Shown one piece after another: positions 1-9,034 of a DNA stretch of 64,000 nt. The stretch comes from Desulfurella acetivorans A63 (GTDB lineage Bacteria; Campylobacterota_A; Desulfurellia; Desulfurellales; Desulfurellaceae): NCBI GenBank assembly GCA_000517565.1, contig CP007051.1, positions 767,039-831,038 of the forward strand, written 5' to 3'. Both the position numbers and the translations under genes were made by a program. The notes below the pieces were generated by a model, which made no database searches, was not told where the DNA came from, and worked only from the letters and a program-made list of their open reading frames with translations. Numbering within the stretch: the stretch's first letter is position 1; each line of letters opens with the position of its first letter.

Positions 1-674
1 TCAAAAAAGCCTTTTTTGCCTTTAGGGTTAGCGTCTGTAAAGGCTCCACCTTCATACCCAAAAAGCTCTGTTTCAATTAGATTTTCTGGGATGCTTGCAC
101 AATTTACTTTTACGAAAGGATAATTTTTGCGTGGGCTTGCATCGTGAATGAATTTTGCTATAACCTCTTTTCCAACACCAGATTCACCTGTAATTAACAC
201 AGTGGAATCAACATTTGCAACCCTTAATGCAAAGTCTACAATATTTACCATCTGAGAGCTAAATGCAATAATCTGATTATTGTTATTTTGTTTGCTCTCA
301 TAATCAATGTCACCCATATAGTGTACTTCACTTAAATCATAAACTGTATTTACTACGTATTTCAAATTCCCACTTTGGTCAAAAAAAGGTTTGCCTCTAG
401 CTAAAAGTTTTCTATTTGTTTTTGTAATATAAGAAACCGCAGCAGGTTTTTTTGTTTTTATAACTAGTAGTGTTGCAGATGCTGTAAAGTACTTTTGTTT
501 TACTAACTCTTCAAGTGTTTTCCCCACAAGTTCTTTAGCTTTTATTAAAGACATTTCTTCAAATGCTTTGTTTACGTACAGTGTTTTGCCTTTTTCATCT
601 GTAAAATAAATTCCCACAGATAAATTATCCATTATTATATCTTTTCTTGTGCTATTTAAAATAATATCAATCAT
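1..674 (-). CDS. PAS domain sigma-54-dependent activator, N-terminal part (cut by window edge)
   Basis: The reading frame starts at ATG 674 and runs off the left edge, so only about 224 residues are visible. Residues 10-120 look like a PAS sensor domain (text around GIYFTDEKGKTLYVNKAFEE). The start of an AAA+ sigma-54 interaction domain follows: Walker A GESGVGKE near residue 170 and the region ELFGYEGGAFTDA near 210. Such proteins bind upstream activator sites and use ATP to remodel sigma-54 RNA polymerase. The loop that contacts sigma-54 is normally GAFTGA; here it reads GAFTDA. The Walker B motif and the DNA-binding domain lie outside the window. It is the last visible gene of a minus-strand operon, 18 bp after the MBL gene. 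Its ligand and targets cannot be told from the sequence. Confidence 0.9.
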   Translation of the reverse strand, partial: MIDIILNSTRKDIIMDNLSVGIYFTDEKGKTLYVNKAFEEMSLIKAKELVGKTLEELVKQKYFTASATLLVIKTKKPAAVSYITKTNRKLLARGKPFFDQSGNLKYVVNTVYDLSEVHYMGDIDYESKQNNNNQIIAFSSQMVNIVDFALRVANVDSTVLITGESGVGKEVIAKFIHDASPRKNYPFVKVNCASIPENLIETELFGYEGGAFTDANPKGKKGFF

Positions 675-692
675 TTACTTTAAATTTTTAGA

Positions 693-1562
693 TTAAAATT
701 CTACAATATCAGAGTTTCCTACATACAGTTTGCTTTGACTGCCAAATTTTGCACTGCCTCCGACTACATTTATGCCTTTTTTTATCATATGTTCGACAGC
801 AACCACACCTGTACAGTGATTTGCGGCAACTTTTTTTAAACCCCAGCTACCAAGTTTTTCTATTTCTTTAGCTTTTTGATCATTCCAATCTTCCAGTAGC
901 GAGATGTGTAAACCGCCATATAAACCATAAAGGTTATTTCCATAATTGTTTTTTACATATTCCATCATTGCGTTAACACCTGGATGACAGCAGCCAGTAA
1001 TTGTAACAAATCCTTTGTCTTTTAGATTGAATACTAAAATTTGTTCATTTTTTACACCCAGGATTATATCCATTTTGTAAACAAAAGAAGAAAGTTCATC
1101 GTTTTGAAATCTATCATCAACTTCTATTAGTTTACCTTTAAAATTGCTTTTTTCAATTATATCATAGCCTTTTGCGCTAAAACCAACAGGTATATACAAG
1201 TTAAAATCATTTCTAATTTTAGTTATACTGTTTAGACCCCAAAAATGATCCATGTGTTCGTGGCTTATAAAAACATCGTTTAATTTATCTTTTTTTAAAA
1301 GCTCAAGAACACCTTCCCTATCAAACACCCAGTCCATATATTTTTCTCTCCAGCCAACATCAAGTAGCGCGTAACCTTTTTGTTCGTTTTTTGTGTATTC
1401 TATCAAAGCACTGTAGCCACCTGCATTCTTATAATCCCAGTTAATCAAATATTGGTTTGTATTCATCCCGCCCGCTTTTTTAATATCGCTCATAAGCAAA
1501 TTTGTATCAAACCAGCTTGTTTCAGATAAGCATGTAACTTTTAAGCTATCTACGCTAAACAT
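693..1562 (-). CDS. MBL-fold metallohydrolase, dihydropterin phosphate synthase-like family
   Basis: 289 residues. The metal-binding signature HEHMDH sits near residue 100, and later blocks GCCHPG, GLYGGLH and NHCTG fit the COG1237-type metallo-beta-lactamase family. Archaeal members of that family make a methanopterin precursor (7,8-dihydropterin-6-methyl-4-(beta-D-ribofuranosyl)aminobenzene 5'-phosphate). In bacteria the substrate is generally unknown, so only a soluble metal-dependent hydrolase is claimed. The ATG at 1562 follows a good ribosome binding site (AGGGGG, five bases away). It lies 28 bp downstream of metG and 18 bp upstream of the sigma-54 activator gene, so it is probably cotranscribed with both. 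Confidence 0.82.
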   Translation of the reverse strand: MFSVDSLKVTCLSETSWFDTNLLMSDIKKAGGMNTNQYLINWDYKNAGGYSALIEYTKNEQKGYALLDVGWREKYMDWVFDREGVLELLKKDKLNDVFISHEHMDHFWGLNSITKIRNDFNLYIPVGFSAKGYDIIEKSNFKGKLIEVDDRFQNDELSSFVYKMDIILGVKNEQILVFNLKDKGFVTITGCCHPGVNAMMEYVKNNYGNNLYGLYGGLHISLLEDWNDQKAKEIEKLGSWGLKKVAANHCTGVVAVEHMIKKGINVVGGSAKFGSQSKLYVGNSDIVEF

Positions 1563-1590
1563 AAAAACCCCCTAAAAAAATATATAAGTG

Positions 1591-3447
1591 CTAGCTAATT
1601 TTACTTCCTGGCTTAATGTCACCGTCAACAGTTAATAATTTTAAAGTTTTTCCGTCTTTTGCAGCAAGCAACATGCCATTTGATTCTACATTCATTAATT
1701 TTGCCTTTTGCAAGTTTGCTACCACTATTATTGTTTTTCCAACTAAATCTTGTGGTTCAAAATATTCTTTTATGCCTGCAACTAAAGTTCTTGGTTCTTC
1801 TTCGCCAATGTCTATTTTAAGTTTCATTAATTTATTTGATTTTTCAATGGGTTTTGCTTCTAAGATTTTTGCAACCCTAAGGTCTATTTTTTTAAATTCA
1901 TCTATGCTAATTCGCTCCTGGATTTCTTGAAGTTTTTGCTCATATTCGTACCTTTTAAAAAGCATTTCCTTTTTTCCTATTTTTACAGTATCTGTTTTCC
2001 AGTTTAAGAAAAAGTCCATATCTTTAGTATTTATATCGCCGCTAAATCCCAATTGATTGTAGATTTTTTTTGCTGTATCTGGCATGAAAGGCAAAATTGC
2101 CCCACTAATAAATTTTATTGCACAAAATATATTAAACAAAACAATATCAAGTTCGTTTTTATCTTTAATTGTCCAGGGCTGTTTGTCTGTAATATATTTG
2201 TTTACAAATCTTACAAAGTTCATTATTGACTCAAGTGCTTCGTCAAATCTGAAAATATCAAAAGCAGTTTTTATGTTTTCAAATGTTGATTGGGCTAAAT
2301 TTTTTATTGTATTATCCACAGTTGCTTCTTTTACAATACCATTGTTGTATTTTTCTATCATTGTAAGAGATCTATTGATTAAATTTCCAAGGTCATTTAC
2401 AAGATCACTATTTATTTTTTCAACAAATTCTTTTTCGCTAAAATTACCATCCATACCAAACGGAACGGCTTTTAACAGATAATACCTATATGCATCACGT
2501 GGGTATTTTTCTATCATTTCGTTTGGGTCTACAACATTGCCAAGGGATTTGCTCATCTTTTTGCCATCAACTGTCCACCACCCATGCGCTACAATATGTT
2601 TTGGCAAAGGTAAATCAAGACTCATTAAAAACGCAGGCCAATACACAGCGTGAAATTTAAGTATGTCTTTTCCTACAAGATGAACATCGGCAGGCCAGAT
2701 TTCAAGAAAATTTTCATTTGGGTATCCAATGGCAGTTAAATAGTTAAATAGTGCATCAAACCATACATATATTGTGTGTTTTCTATCAAAAGGTACTTTT
2801 ATTCCCCAATCTAGATTTATACGCGTAACACTTAAGTCTTTTAGTCCGCTTTTAACAAAACTTACAATTTCATTATAACGAGACTTTGGCAAAACAAAAT
2901 CCGGGTTTTCTTCATAAAACTTAAGTAGCTTATCTTGATATTTTGATAATCTAAAAAAATAAGATTCTTCTTTGATTAATTCGAGTGGCCTATTGCAATC
3001 TGGACATGTATTGTTTGGTCCTGGTTGTGTGTGAAATGTTTCGCATGGTACACAGTAGTAGCCTTCATATTCGTCTTTGTAGATATCTCCATTTTTATAA
3101 ACTTCTTCAAATATTTGAGCAACGGCTGTTTTATGGTAGTCGTCTGTTGTTCTTATAAATTTTGTATTTGTTATGTCAAGTTTTTTCCATAAATTTTGAA
3201 ATCTCACCACAACTTCATCTGCTAATTGTTTTGGTGTTTTATTTAGCGCTTTAGCTGTATTTTCAATCTTTTTACCATGTTCGTCTGTACCTGTTAAAAA
3301 AAATACATTTTCTTTCATTAACCTGTGAAAACGAGCAATAGTGTCGGCTGCAATTGTAGTATATGAGTGACCAATATGTGGCACATCGTTAACATAATAG
3401 ATTGGTGTAGTTACATAGTAACTATTCTTCTTCTTCAATAATTTCAT
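1591..3447 (-). CDS. metG: Methionyl-tRNA synthetase
   Basis: Class I synthetase that charges tRNA-Met with methionine in the cytoplasm. The HIGH-type motif PHIGHS is near residue 24 and the KMSKS loop (KKMSKSLGN) near residue 300. A zinc knuckle with two CxxC pairs (CVPC...CPDC) lies in the connective domain. The last 100 residues (from about IDEFKKIDLRVAKILEAK) form a fused Trbp111-type tRNA-binding OB domain. I place the start at ATG 3447, preceded by AAGGAG at good spacing; an earlier in-frame codon would extend it further into the upstream gene. It overlaps the 3' end of the PSP1/RicT-like gene by 26 bp, which suggests translational coupling. Length of about 618 residues is normal for the family. 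Confidence 0.96.
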   Translation of the reverse strand: MKLLKKKNSYYVTTPIYYVNDVPHIGHSYTTIAADTIARFHRLMKENVFFLTGTDEHGKKIENTAKALNKTPKQLADEVVVRFQNLWKKLDITNTKFIRTTDDYHKTAVAQIFEEVYKNGDIYKDEYEGYYCVPCETFHTQPGPNNTCPDCNRPLELIKEESYFFRLSKYQDKLLKFYEENPDFVLPKSRYNEIVSFVKSGLKDLSVTRINLDWGIKVPFDRKHTIYVWFDALFNYLTAIGYPNENFLEIWPADVHLVGKDILKFHAVYWPAFLMSLDLPLPKHIVAHGWWTVDGKKMSKSLGNVVDPNEMIEKYPRDAYRYYLLKAVPFGMDGNFSEKEFVEKINSDLVNDLGNLINRSLTMIEKYNNGIVKEATVDNTIKNLAQSTFENIKTAFDIFRFDEALESIMNFVRFVNKYITDKQPWTIKDKNELDIVLFNIFCAIKFISGAILPFMPDTAKKIYNQLGFSGDINTKDMDFFLNWKTDTVKIGKKEMLFKRYEYEQKLQEIQERISIDEFKKIDLRVAKILEAKPIEKSNKLMKLKIDIGEEEPRTLVAGIKEYFEPQDLVGKTIIVVANLQKAKLMNVESNGMLLAAKDGKTLKLLTVDGDIKPGSKIS

Positions 3448-4255
3448 CTTCTTCTCCTTTTTCTTCTGCAATCTTTATTATACTTTTTATAGAATTTGCT
3501 TTTACCTCTATCATTTTATTTTCTTGATCTTTGATTGTTACAGTATTTTTTAAAGGATTTGCAAGTACAAGTTCACCTTCGCACTCTTCTGTTTTAACAA
3601 TTGAGCCTTTTGGTGGTAAATTTTTTAGAAAATCTGAATAAATATGCTCTTCATAATACAAACAACACAACAGTCTGCCGCATATACCAGAGATTTTTTT
3701 AACACTTATGCTTAAGTTCTGGTCTTTAGCCATTTTTATGGATACTGGCTCAAAGTTTTGCAAAAAACGCTTACAACAAACTATTTGCCCACACAAGCCG
3801 ATTCCGCCAACAAGTTTAGCTTCATCTCTTACACCAATTTGGCGCATTTCAATGCGTGTTTTAAAATAAGAAGCCAGTTTTTTTACCAAATGCCTGAAAT
3901 CCACCCTAGTTGGTGATGTAAAGTAAAATATAATTTTGCTATTATCTATTGTATATTCAACATCTACTAGTTTTATATCTAAATTAAGATTTTTCGCTTC
4001 TTGAGAACAGTATTTTTTGGCTTTTTGGGCTAAAACAAGATTTTCATTATACCTTTGGTAGTCAGCTTGCGTTGCAACTCTAACTATGCTTTTTAACTTA
4101 TCGTCTTTTTCATGAGAGATTTTGATAACTCTACCAAGGTTTAAACCTCTTTCCGATTCAGCAATTACAAAATCACCGACTTTTAGATCAAATTTTGAAT
4201 ATTTAAAGGGAATCATACTATTTGAATGTTTAAATACAACATAAGCTACACTCAT
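3422..4255 (-). CDS. PSP1-domain protein (RicT/YaaT-like)
   Basis: About 277 residues. The PSP1 C-terminal domain is recognisable from two cysteine motifs, CGQIVCC and CGRLLCC, around residues 150-195. Bacillus RicT (YaaT) has this domain and works in a complex affecting RNA processing and development. The role outside Bacillus is uncertain. The tail is very acidic (EEKGEEDEIIEEEE). A TTG at 4270 is in frame but forms part of the Shine-Dalgarno sequence (TTGGAGG); the real start is ATG 4255. That ATG overlaps the stop of holB as ATGA. The tmk-holB-ricT-metG order resembles the tmk-holB-yaaT neighbourhood of Firmicutes. Confidence 0.88.
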   Translation of the reverse strand: MSVAYVVFKHSNSMIPFKYSKFDLKVGDFVIAESERGLNLGRVIKISHEKDDKLKSIVRVATQADYQRYNENLVLAQKAKKYCSQEAKNLNLDIKLVDVEYTIDNSKIIFYFTSPTRVDFRHLVKKLASYFKTRIEMRQIGVRDEAKLVGGIGLCGQIVCCKRFLQNFEPVSIKMAKDQNLSISVKKISGICGRLLCCLYYEEHIYSDFLKNLPPKGSIVKTEECEGELVLANPLKNTVTIKDQENKMIEVKANSIKSIIKIAEEKGEEDEIIEEEE

Positions 4256-4854
4256 TTCTTTATCCTCCAAAGCTCAATACACATATTAGCTAAAAATAAA
4301 TCAATATTCAAATTATAGGTTCTTAAGTCTTTATATTGTCTAATTAGAAAAATTGAATTCTCTGGAAAATCATAAGATAATCTTTTTATAAAACTTTTTA
4401 TATATTTTAAAAAAAGTGGTTTATTTTGTTTACTTAAATTCCTAATATTTAACAATTCTTTTAAAAAATTACTTTTGTCTTTTTTTTCAAAAAACTCAAA
4501 TAATTTATCAATATTTTGATCTTCTATATTAAAATTGATAATTTGAGACCTTGAAATAAGAGTATCAATTATGTATTCTGTTTGGTAAAAAATAAAATAA
4601 TTTAGATTAATCGGTTCTTCTGTAAGTTTTAGTAAAGCGTTTTGTGATTCAATATTTGCTTTTCCAATTAAAAAGGCATATGGTTTTTCGCTAATTTCGT
4701 ATGATTTTATTTTAATTTGATTTACATCCTGCAGTTTTAAATCTTCAAATTCATACCATGTAGGTACATTTAAACTCTGACAAAAATCTCTTGCATCATC
4801 AAGAGTTGCATTTATTAGAGCAAATGTTGTAAATTTAGACAAATATTGTTTCAT
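4252..4854 (-). CDS. holB: Short DNA polymerase III delta-prime-like protein
   Basis: 200 residues. The segment around ESQNALLKLTEEP (about residue 75), followed by the SRSQ block, matches the clamp-loader delta-prime family, where NALLK(I/T)xEEP and SRCQ are conserved. Full-length HolB is about 310-330 residues and has an N-terminal AAA+ fold with a degenerate P-loop and zinc cysteines. Here that part is reduced and I see no Walker A and no zinc cysteines. Location between tmk and the ricT-like gene supports the assignment. The start overlaps tmk by 20 bp and no clear ribosome binding site is seen, so translation is probably coupled. Very AT-rich and lysine/asparagine-rich. Confidence 0.75.
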   Translation of the reverse strand: MKQYLSKFTTFALINATLDDARDFCQSLNVPTWYEFEDLKLQDVNQIKIKSYEISEKPYAFLIGKANIESQNALLKLTEEPINLNYFIFYQTEYIIDTLISRSQIINFNIEDQNIDKLFEFFEKKDKSNFLKELLNIRNLSKQNKPLFLKYIKSFIKRLSYDFPENSIFLIRQYKDLRTYNLNIDLFLANMCIELWRIKK

Positions 4855-5401
4855 AACATTTTATAACATTTTTAAAAACATTTTCTAGGCTATCTTGAGC
4901 ATTAATTGTAAAAAAATTGTATTTTTTTGCAAGATCCAAATAACCTTGTCTAACTTTTTCAAAAAAATCTAAATTTTTATTTTCTATTGCGTCAAGTTTT
5001 TTGCTTCTACTTAATGCTATATCTGGACTACAATCTAAATAAAATACAACATCGGGCAAAAAATTGTCTACGACAAATTCGTTAAGTTTAATAACAAAAT
5101 CAATATCAATCCCACCACCGTAACCTTGATATGCAACCGTTGAATAAAATGATCTGTCACTTACAATAAAGTCAACGTTTTGATTTTTTAGTTTTTCTAT
5201 GTGAATTGATCTATCAGCCAAAAATAAAAAAAGTAAGGTTTTGTTTGTTTGATTTTGTCTTATTAATGTTTCTATTTCTGTGGTATAAGGTTCTCTTGTA
5301 TAAAAAACGGTGTAATTTTTACTAGATAGGTATCGGACAAACATTTTAGATACAGTAGTTTTACCACTTCCATCTAGGCCTTCAAATACTATATATTTCA
5401 T
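4835..5401 (-). CDS. tmk: Thymidylate kinase
   Basis: Phosphorylates dTMP to dTDP with ATP in dTTP synthesis. The 188-residue protein begins with the P-loop GLDGSGKTT, has the TREP segment near residue 36, DRS near 82, and the YQGYGGG block near 94. Length is slightly short, as 200-215 residues is usual. It begins one base after the yhaM stop and overlaps holB at its 3' end, so it sits mid-operon. The start ATG at 5401 leads directly into the expected MKYIVFEGLDGSG opening. Confidence 0.95.
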   Translation of the reverse strand: MKYIVFEGLDGSGKTTVSKMFVRYLSSKNYTVFYTREPYTTEIETLIRQNQTNKTLLFLFLADRSIHIEKLKNQNVDFIVSDRSFYSTVAYQGYGGGIDIDFVIKLNEFVVDNFLPDVVFYLDCSPDIALSRSKKLDAIENKNLDFFEKVRQGYLDLAKKYNFFTINAQDSLENVFKNVIKCYETIFV

Positions 5402-5402
5402 A

Positions 5403-6368
5403 TTAAAATAGTGTTAATTCTTCGTTTTTGCTATTTTTGGGAATAAAGAAACTCCTACCTAATATTTTTATTGATTCGCTCCAATTTGTTTCATTTGGTT
5501 GCAGGTTTTGCAATGGTTCCATTTTTGAATCCATTGTATCAATTAAATGAAGCAATAGTGCTTCTTTTGTTTTTGGAATTTTAGGAGATCCATACTCATA
5601 TTCACCATGATGAGCCAATATGCAGTGCAAAATTTGAACTTCCTGCTCAAATGGAAGCTTTATCGTTTTTAATTTTTCTTTTACTAAATTGTAGCCAATT
5701 ACAATGTGACCAATAAGCCTGCCTTCGTTTGTATAGTTAAATGTAGATGCATCTATTTCATAAACTTTTCCAATATCATGTAAAAGTGCCCCACTCACCA
5801 ATATATCAACATCGATTGGCATATAAAACTTTGATACTTCTTTTGCAATTTTGGCAACTGAAACTGTATGCTCAATCAAACCACCAATATATGCATGATG
5901 CATACTTTTGGCAGCTGGAGCCTTTTTAAATTTTGAAAAAAATTCATCTTCGCCAAAAATACTGAGGAGTAATTTTTTAATTGCTTGATTTTGTAGACCA
6001 TTTATAATCGCAAATAGTTCTTTTGTTAAAATATCAATATCTTTTTTCGTTTTTGGTAGGAATTCATCTTTTAGTTTTTCATCTATATCTACCTTTTGTA
6101 TATCTTCTATTATAAGTTGCCAGTTATCTTTATAATAATTAGTTTTTGCTTTTAACTTTACAAAGTCACCTTCTTTAAAGTTTTCATGCAAATGGTATAA
6201 ATTTTTCCAAATCTTTGCTTCTATAACACCACTTTTATCCTTTAATTTTAATCCAATGTATTTATCCCCATTTCTAGCATCAAGAAAATGTTTTTCTAAC
6301 ACCATGAATAATTCACCGTTTATTTCTTGATGCTTTTTTTCTTTAATTTCCTTTATTATTTCAAACAA
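5403..6368 (-). CDS. 3'-5' exoribonuclease YhaM-like: OB fold plus HD domain
   Basis: 321 residues. Residues 1-100 look like a nucleic-acid-binding OB fold (KLKDKSGVIEAKIWKN). The remainder is an HD phosphohydrolase domain with the metal-binding run HHAYIGGLIEHT, LLHDIGK, LAHHGEYEYGSP and LIDTMDSK. This arrangement is that of YhaM, a Mn/Co-dependent 3'-5' exonuclease acting on RNA and single-stranded DNA in Gram-positive bacteria. The start appears to be TTG 6368, five bases after AGGAGGGG; no upstream ATG exists in frame before the SDR stop. Nine bases separate it from the SDR gene, so the two are likely cotranscribed. Confidence 0.87.
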   Translation of the reverse strand: MFEIIKEIKEKKHQEINGELFMVLEKHFLDARNGDKYIGLKLKDKSGVIEAKIWKNLYHLHENFKEGDFVKLKAKTNYYKDNWQLIIEDIQKVDIDEKLKDEFLPKTKKDIDILTKELFAIINGLQNQAIKKLLLSIFGEDEFFSKFKKAPAAKSMHHAYIGGLIEHTVSVAKIAKEVSKFYMPIDVDILVSGALLHDIGKVYEIDASTFNYTNEGRLIGHIVIGYNLVKEKLKTIKLPFEQEVQILHCILAHHGEYEYGSPKIPKTKEALLLHLIDTMDSKMEPLQNLQPNETNWSESIKILGRSFFIPKNSKNEELTLF

Positions 6369-6377
6369 ATACCCCTC

Positions 6378-7139
6378 CTATTTTTTATAGTCTCTATCGT
6401 TAAGCAATACACTTGCTTGTTGGGTTGGCATTATTATCACATCTTCAATGTTTACATGTTGAGGTCTTGTAGCAATAAAATATATAACATCAGCTATATC
6501 TTGTGCATAAAGTGGTTTAATATTTTCATACACTTTTTTTGCCTTTTCCTTGTCTCTAAACCTTACTTCGCTGAATTCTGTTTCTACCATTCCAGGATCA
6601 ACGCTCGAAACTCTTATATTTGTCCTTAAAAGGTCCATTCTTAAACTTTTTGTTAATGATTTTATAGCAGCTTTTGTTGCGCAATATACATTACCGCCAG
6701 GGTATGACTCATGCCCTGCTATAGAACCCAAATTTATTATGTGACCAAACCCTTGTTTTTTCATAATAGGTATAATAAGTTTTGTTATATATAAAACGCC
6801 TTTAATATTTGTGTCAATCATTTCATTCCAATCATCAATATTTCCTTGATCTAATGGCTCTAAACCGCGTGACAAACCTGCATTATTTACAAGGACATCT
6901 ATTGGAAAAAAATCCTCAGGTATAGAATCAACAAACTCAAAAATCTCATCTTTCTTTGACATGTCAGTTTTTTTGTAATACACTTTAACTTTATTTTTTT
7001 CTATAAGGTTTTTTGTTAATTCTTCTAGTCTATTTATTCTTCTTGCGTTTAATATTAAATTATACCCACCTTTTGCAAAAATTTCTGCACAAGCCTTTCC
7101 AATACCACTTGAAGCGCCTGTAATTAAAACACTGCCCAT
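6378..7139 (-). CDS. Short-chain dehydrogenase/reductase (YdfG-like)
   Basis: 253 residues with the classical SDR signature: cofactor motif TGASSGIGKA at residues 7-16, NNAG near 87, and catalytic Ser (LGSIAG near 137), Tyr and Lys (YCATK near 152-156). NARR after the second strand suggests NADP(H) preference. The overall pattern (NTDIKG-like, DPGMVETEFS, IADVIYFIATRPQHVNIED) resembles E. coli YdfG, which oxidises L-allo-threonine and serine and reduces malonic semialdehyde. The true substrate is not determined. It has a good ribosome binding site (TAGGAGGG) and is the first gene of the long minus-strand operon ending at the left edge. Confidence 0.85.
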   Translation of the reverse strand: MGSVLITGASSGIGKACAEIFAKGGYNLILNARRINRLEELTKNLIEKNKVKVYYKKTDMSKKDEIFEFVDSIPEDFFPIDVLVNNAGLSRGLEPLDQGNIDDWNEMIDTNIKGVLYITKLIIPIMKKQGFGHIINLGSIAGHESYPGGNVYCATKAAIKSLTKSLRMDLLRTNIRVSSVDPGMVETEFSEVRFRDKEKAKKVYENIKPLYAQDIADVIYFIATRPQHVNIEDVIIMPTQQASVLLNDRDYKK

Positions 7140-7164
7140 AACACACCCTCCTATCTAATTTTTT

Positions 7165-7193
7165 ATTATACTATAGCAAAGTGCTATATTCAA
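7165..7193 (-). promoter_or_regulatory. Promoter of the SDR-yhaM-tmk-metG operon with a palindromic operator candidate
   Basis: On the minus strand a -35 box TTGAAT (7193-7188) and a perfect -10 box TATAAT (7170-7165) are 17 bp apart. The spacer holds a perfect inverted repeat TATAGCA-AAG-TGCTATA (7172-7188). A repressor bound there would cover the promoter. The binding protein is unknown. Confidence 0.6.
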
Positions 7194-7199
7194 GGATAC

Positions 7200-7227
7200 T
7201 TGACAATTTTTGGTATTGCTTTATAAT
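7200..7227 (+). promoter_or_regulatory. Consensus promoter for htpX
   Basis: TTGACA (7200-7205) and TATAAT (7222-7227), both perfect consensus, 16 bp apart, 35 bp before the htpX ATG. It is divergent from the SDR promoter next to it. Confidence 0.7.
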
Positions 7228-7262
7228 CATTATTGAAAAATCATGAAATGGAGGTAAACATT

Positions 7263-8111
7263 ATGATAAATACAGTCAAAACAGCTCTTTTATTAGGCTT
7301 ATTGACTGTACTTTTTGTGATAATTGGAAATGCAGTTGGAGGTAAAAGTGGTGCTTTGATAGCCTTTGGCCTGGCTATTTTGATGAATTTTTTCAGTTAT
7401 TTTTTTTCAGATAAGATTGCGCTTTCTATGTACAATGCTCAAGAAGTTACAGAAAGCGAATATCCTGAGTTATTTAGGATAGTAAGAAGACTTGCTCAAA
7501 ATGCTGATATTCCGATGCCACGTATATATATAATACCTCAAGATGCACCAAACGCATTTGCAACTGGTAGGAATCCAAAGCATGCTGCAGTTGCTGTAAC
7601 AGTTGGTGCTCTCAAACTTTTAAATGAGAATGAGCTTATGGGTGTATTAGGGCATGAGCTTGGACATATAAAACACAGGGATATACTTATATCATCGATT
7701 GCAGCTACAATCGCTGGTGCTATAATGATCATTGCAGATATGATTAGATGGGCTGCAATGTTTGGAGGACTATCAAGGGATAGAGATTCTGACTCTAACC
7801 CGTTTGTTTTGATTGCTCTTGCAATATTTGCACCTTTAGCAGCTACTTTGATTCAGCTTGCTATATCAAGGGCAAGAGAGTACGAAGCTGACAGAGCTGG
7901 TGCAGAATTCAGTGGAAACCCGCTTTACCTTGCAAGTGCGTTAGAAAAACTTGATAATTATTCAAAACACATTCCGCTACAAGGAAATCCTGTAACAGAA
8001 AATCTTTTTATAGTAAATCCCTTCAGTGTAAAAGGAATTATGAATCTTTTTTCAACCCATCCACCTATTGAAGAAAGAATTGAAAGATTAAGAAGAATGG
8101 CTTTGGGTTAA
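7263..8111 (+). CDS. htpX: Membrane zinc metalloprotease HtpX
   Basis: 282 residues from ATG 7263, chosen because GGAGG lies at 7250-7254; an in-frame TTG at 7233 is upstream of that site. Two transmembrane segments lie near the N-terminus. The zinc-protease motif HELGH is near residue 128 ([15 protein letters not shown]), with a third ligand region in [15 protein letters not shown]. Two further hydrophobic segments surround residues 145-210. HtpX is an inner-membrane M48 protease that degrades misfolded membrane proteins. It converges with miaA, and the two 3' ends overlap by 24 bp. Confidence 0.95.
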   Translation: MINTVKTALLLGLLTVLFVIIGNAVGGKSGALIAFGLAILMNFFSYFFSDKIALSMYNAQEVTESEYPELFRIVRRLAQNADIPMPRIYIIPQDAPNAFATGRNPKHAAVAVTVGALKLLNENELMGVLGHELGHIKHRDILISSIAATIAGAIMIIADMIRWAAMFGGLSRDRDSDSNPFVLIALAIFAPLAATLIQLAISRAREYEADRAGAEFSGNPLYLASALEKLDNYSKHIPLQGNPVTENLFIVNPFSVKGIMNLFSTHPPIEERIERLRRMALG

Positions 8112-8999
8112 AATAGATAAAATTGTATCAAAAGCATTTTTATAGTTAATCTGTATACTTTTATCTTTAAACTTTGAATTAAAAAATGTTTTTTGTCGTT
8201 TTGCGTATTGTTTTGTTTCTTTAATTATGCTTTGTATCATTTCATCTTTGTTTAGTTTACCATTTAGATAAAGTAATGCTTGTCTATAACCGATTGATTG
8301 CATGGGTTTTGTTTGAGAAAAGCCCATGCTAATAATATTTTGTGTTTCAATTATTAAATCATTTGCTATATTGATTGTTCTTTTAATAATTCTTTCTTCT
8401 AGTTCTACATCTGGTATCTGTAATGAAAATATCAAACAATCTTTAAAAAAGTCTTCTTTTTTTCTTGTATTAAAATATTTTGTTAAATTTGTTTTTGTTT
8501 GTAAAAAAACACTCAAAGCTCTATTTATTCTTTGTTTATCGTTTTTATTTATTTTTTGTGCCCATTTTGGATCAATGATTTTTAGCCATTGATACAGGTT
8601 AATAAAACTCTCTTGACTTATATCATTAAAAAAATCTTTAATTTTTGCATCAACTTGAGGTATTACATCCAGTGAATTTATTAAAGCATCAAAGTAAAAC
8701 AATGTACCTCCGCATAAAATTGGGACTTTTTTACGAGATTTTATTTCATTAATTAACTGTTTAGTTTGAATAGCAAATTCTTGTGCACTAAATTCTTCAT
8801 TTGGTTCTTTAATATCTATTAAATGATGTTTTATATCTTGTAAATAATTCTTTGGTGGTTTTGCAGAACCAATATCAAAGTACTTATAAATTTGTATGGA
8901 ATCAACTGAAATTATTTCACCTTCTAAAGTTTTTGCAAGTTTATATGCTAACTCTGACTTTCCAGTTGCTGTTTGACCCAAAATTACTATAGTTTTCAT
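8088..8999 (-). CDS. miaA: tRNA dimethylallyltransferase
   Basis: Adds a dimethylallyl group to N6 of A37 in tRNAs reading UNN codons. The 303-residue protein opens with the P-loop [24 protein letters not shown] follows (the family has DSxQxYxxxDIGTAKP), then HHLID and CGGTLFY, and the late GYRQ block. Length is normal. It overlaps the htpX 3' end convergently and probably has its own promoter just upstream. Confidence 0.95.
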   Translation of the reverse strand: MKTIVILGQTATGKSELAYKLAKTLEGEIISVDSIQIYKYFDIGSAKPPKNYLQDIKHHLIDIKEPNEEFSAQEFAIQTKQLINEIKSRKKVPILCGGTLFYFDALINSLDVIPQVDAKIKDFFNDISQESFINLYQWLKIIDPKWAQKINKNDKQRINRALSVFLQTKTNLTKYFNTRKKEDFFKDCLIFSLQIPDVELEERIIKRTINIANDLIIETQNIISMGFSQTKPMQSIGYRQALLYLNGKLNKDEMIQSIIKETKQYAKRQKTFFNSKFKDKSIQINYKNAFDTILSILTQSHSS

Positions 9000-9006
9000 T
9001 GCTCTT

Positions 9007-9034
9007 ATGTTACCAAAAATTGCAAGATTTTCAA
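9007..9034 (-). promoter_or_regulatory. Possible miaA promoter
   Basis: Minus-strand TTGAAA (9034-9029) and TAACAT (9012-9007), 16 bp apart, with the -10 box only about seven bases before the miaA ATG. This implies a very short or absent leader. A TTGACA (9045-9040) lies slightly further upstream without an obvious -10 match. Confidence 0.35.

Noticed and set aside
1616-2482. Plus-strand frames opposite metG
   Set aside because: They are antisense shadows with low-complexity Ser/Phe content; metG motifs on the minus strand explain the sequence fully.
6378-7139. FabG 3-ketoacyl-ACP reductase
   Set aside because: The SDR text matches the YdfG-like group (DPGMVETEFS, IADVIYFIATRPQHVNIED), and no fatty acid synthesis genes are adjacent.
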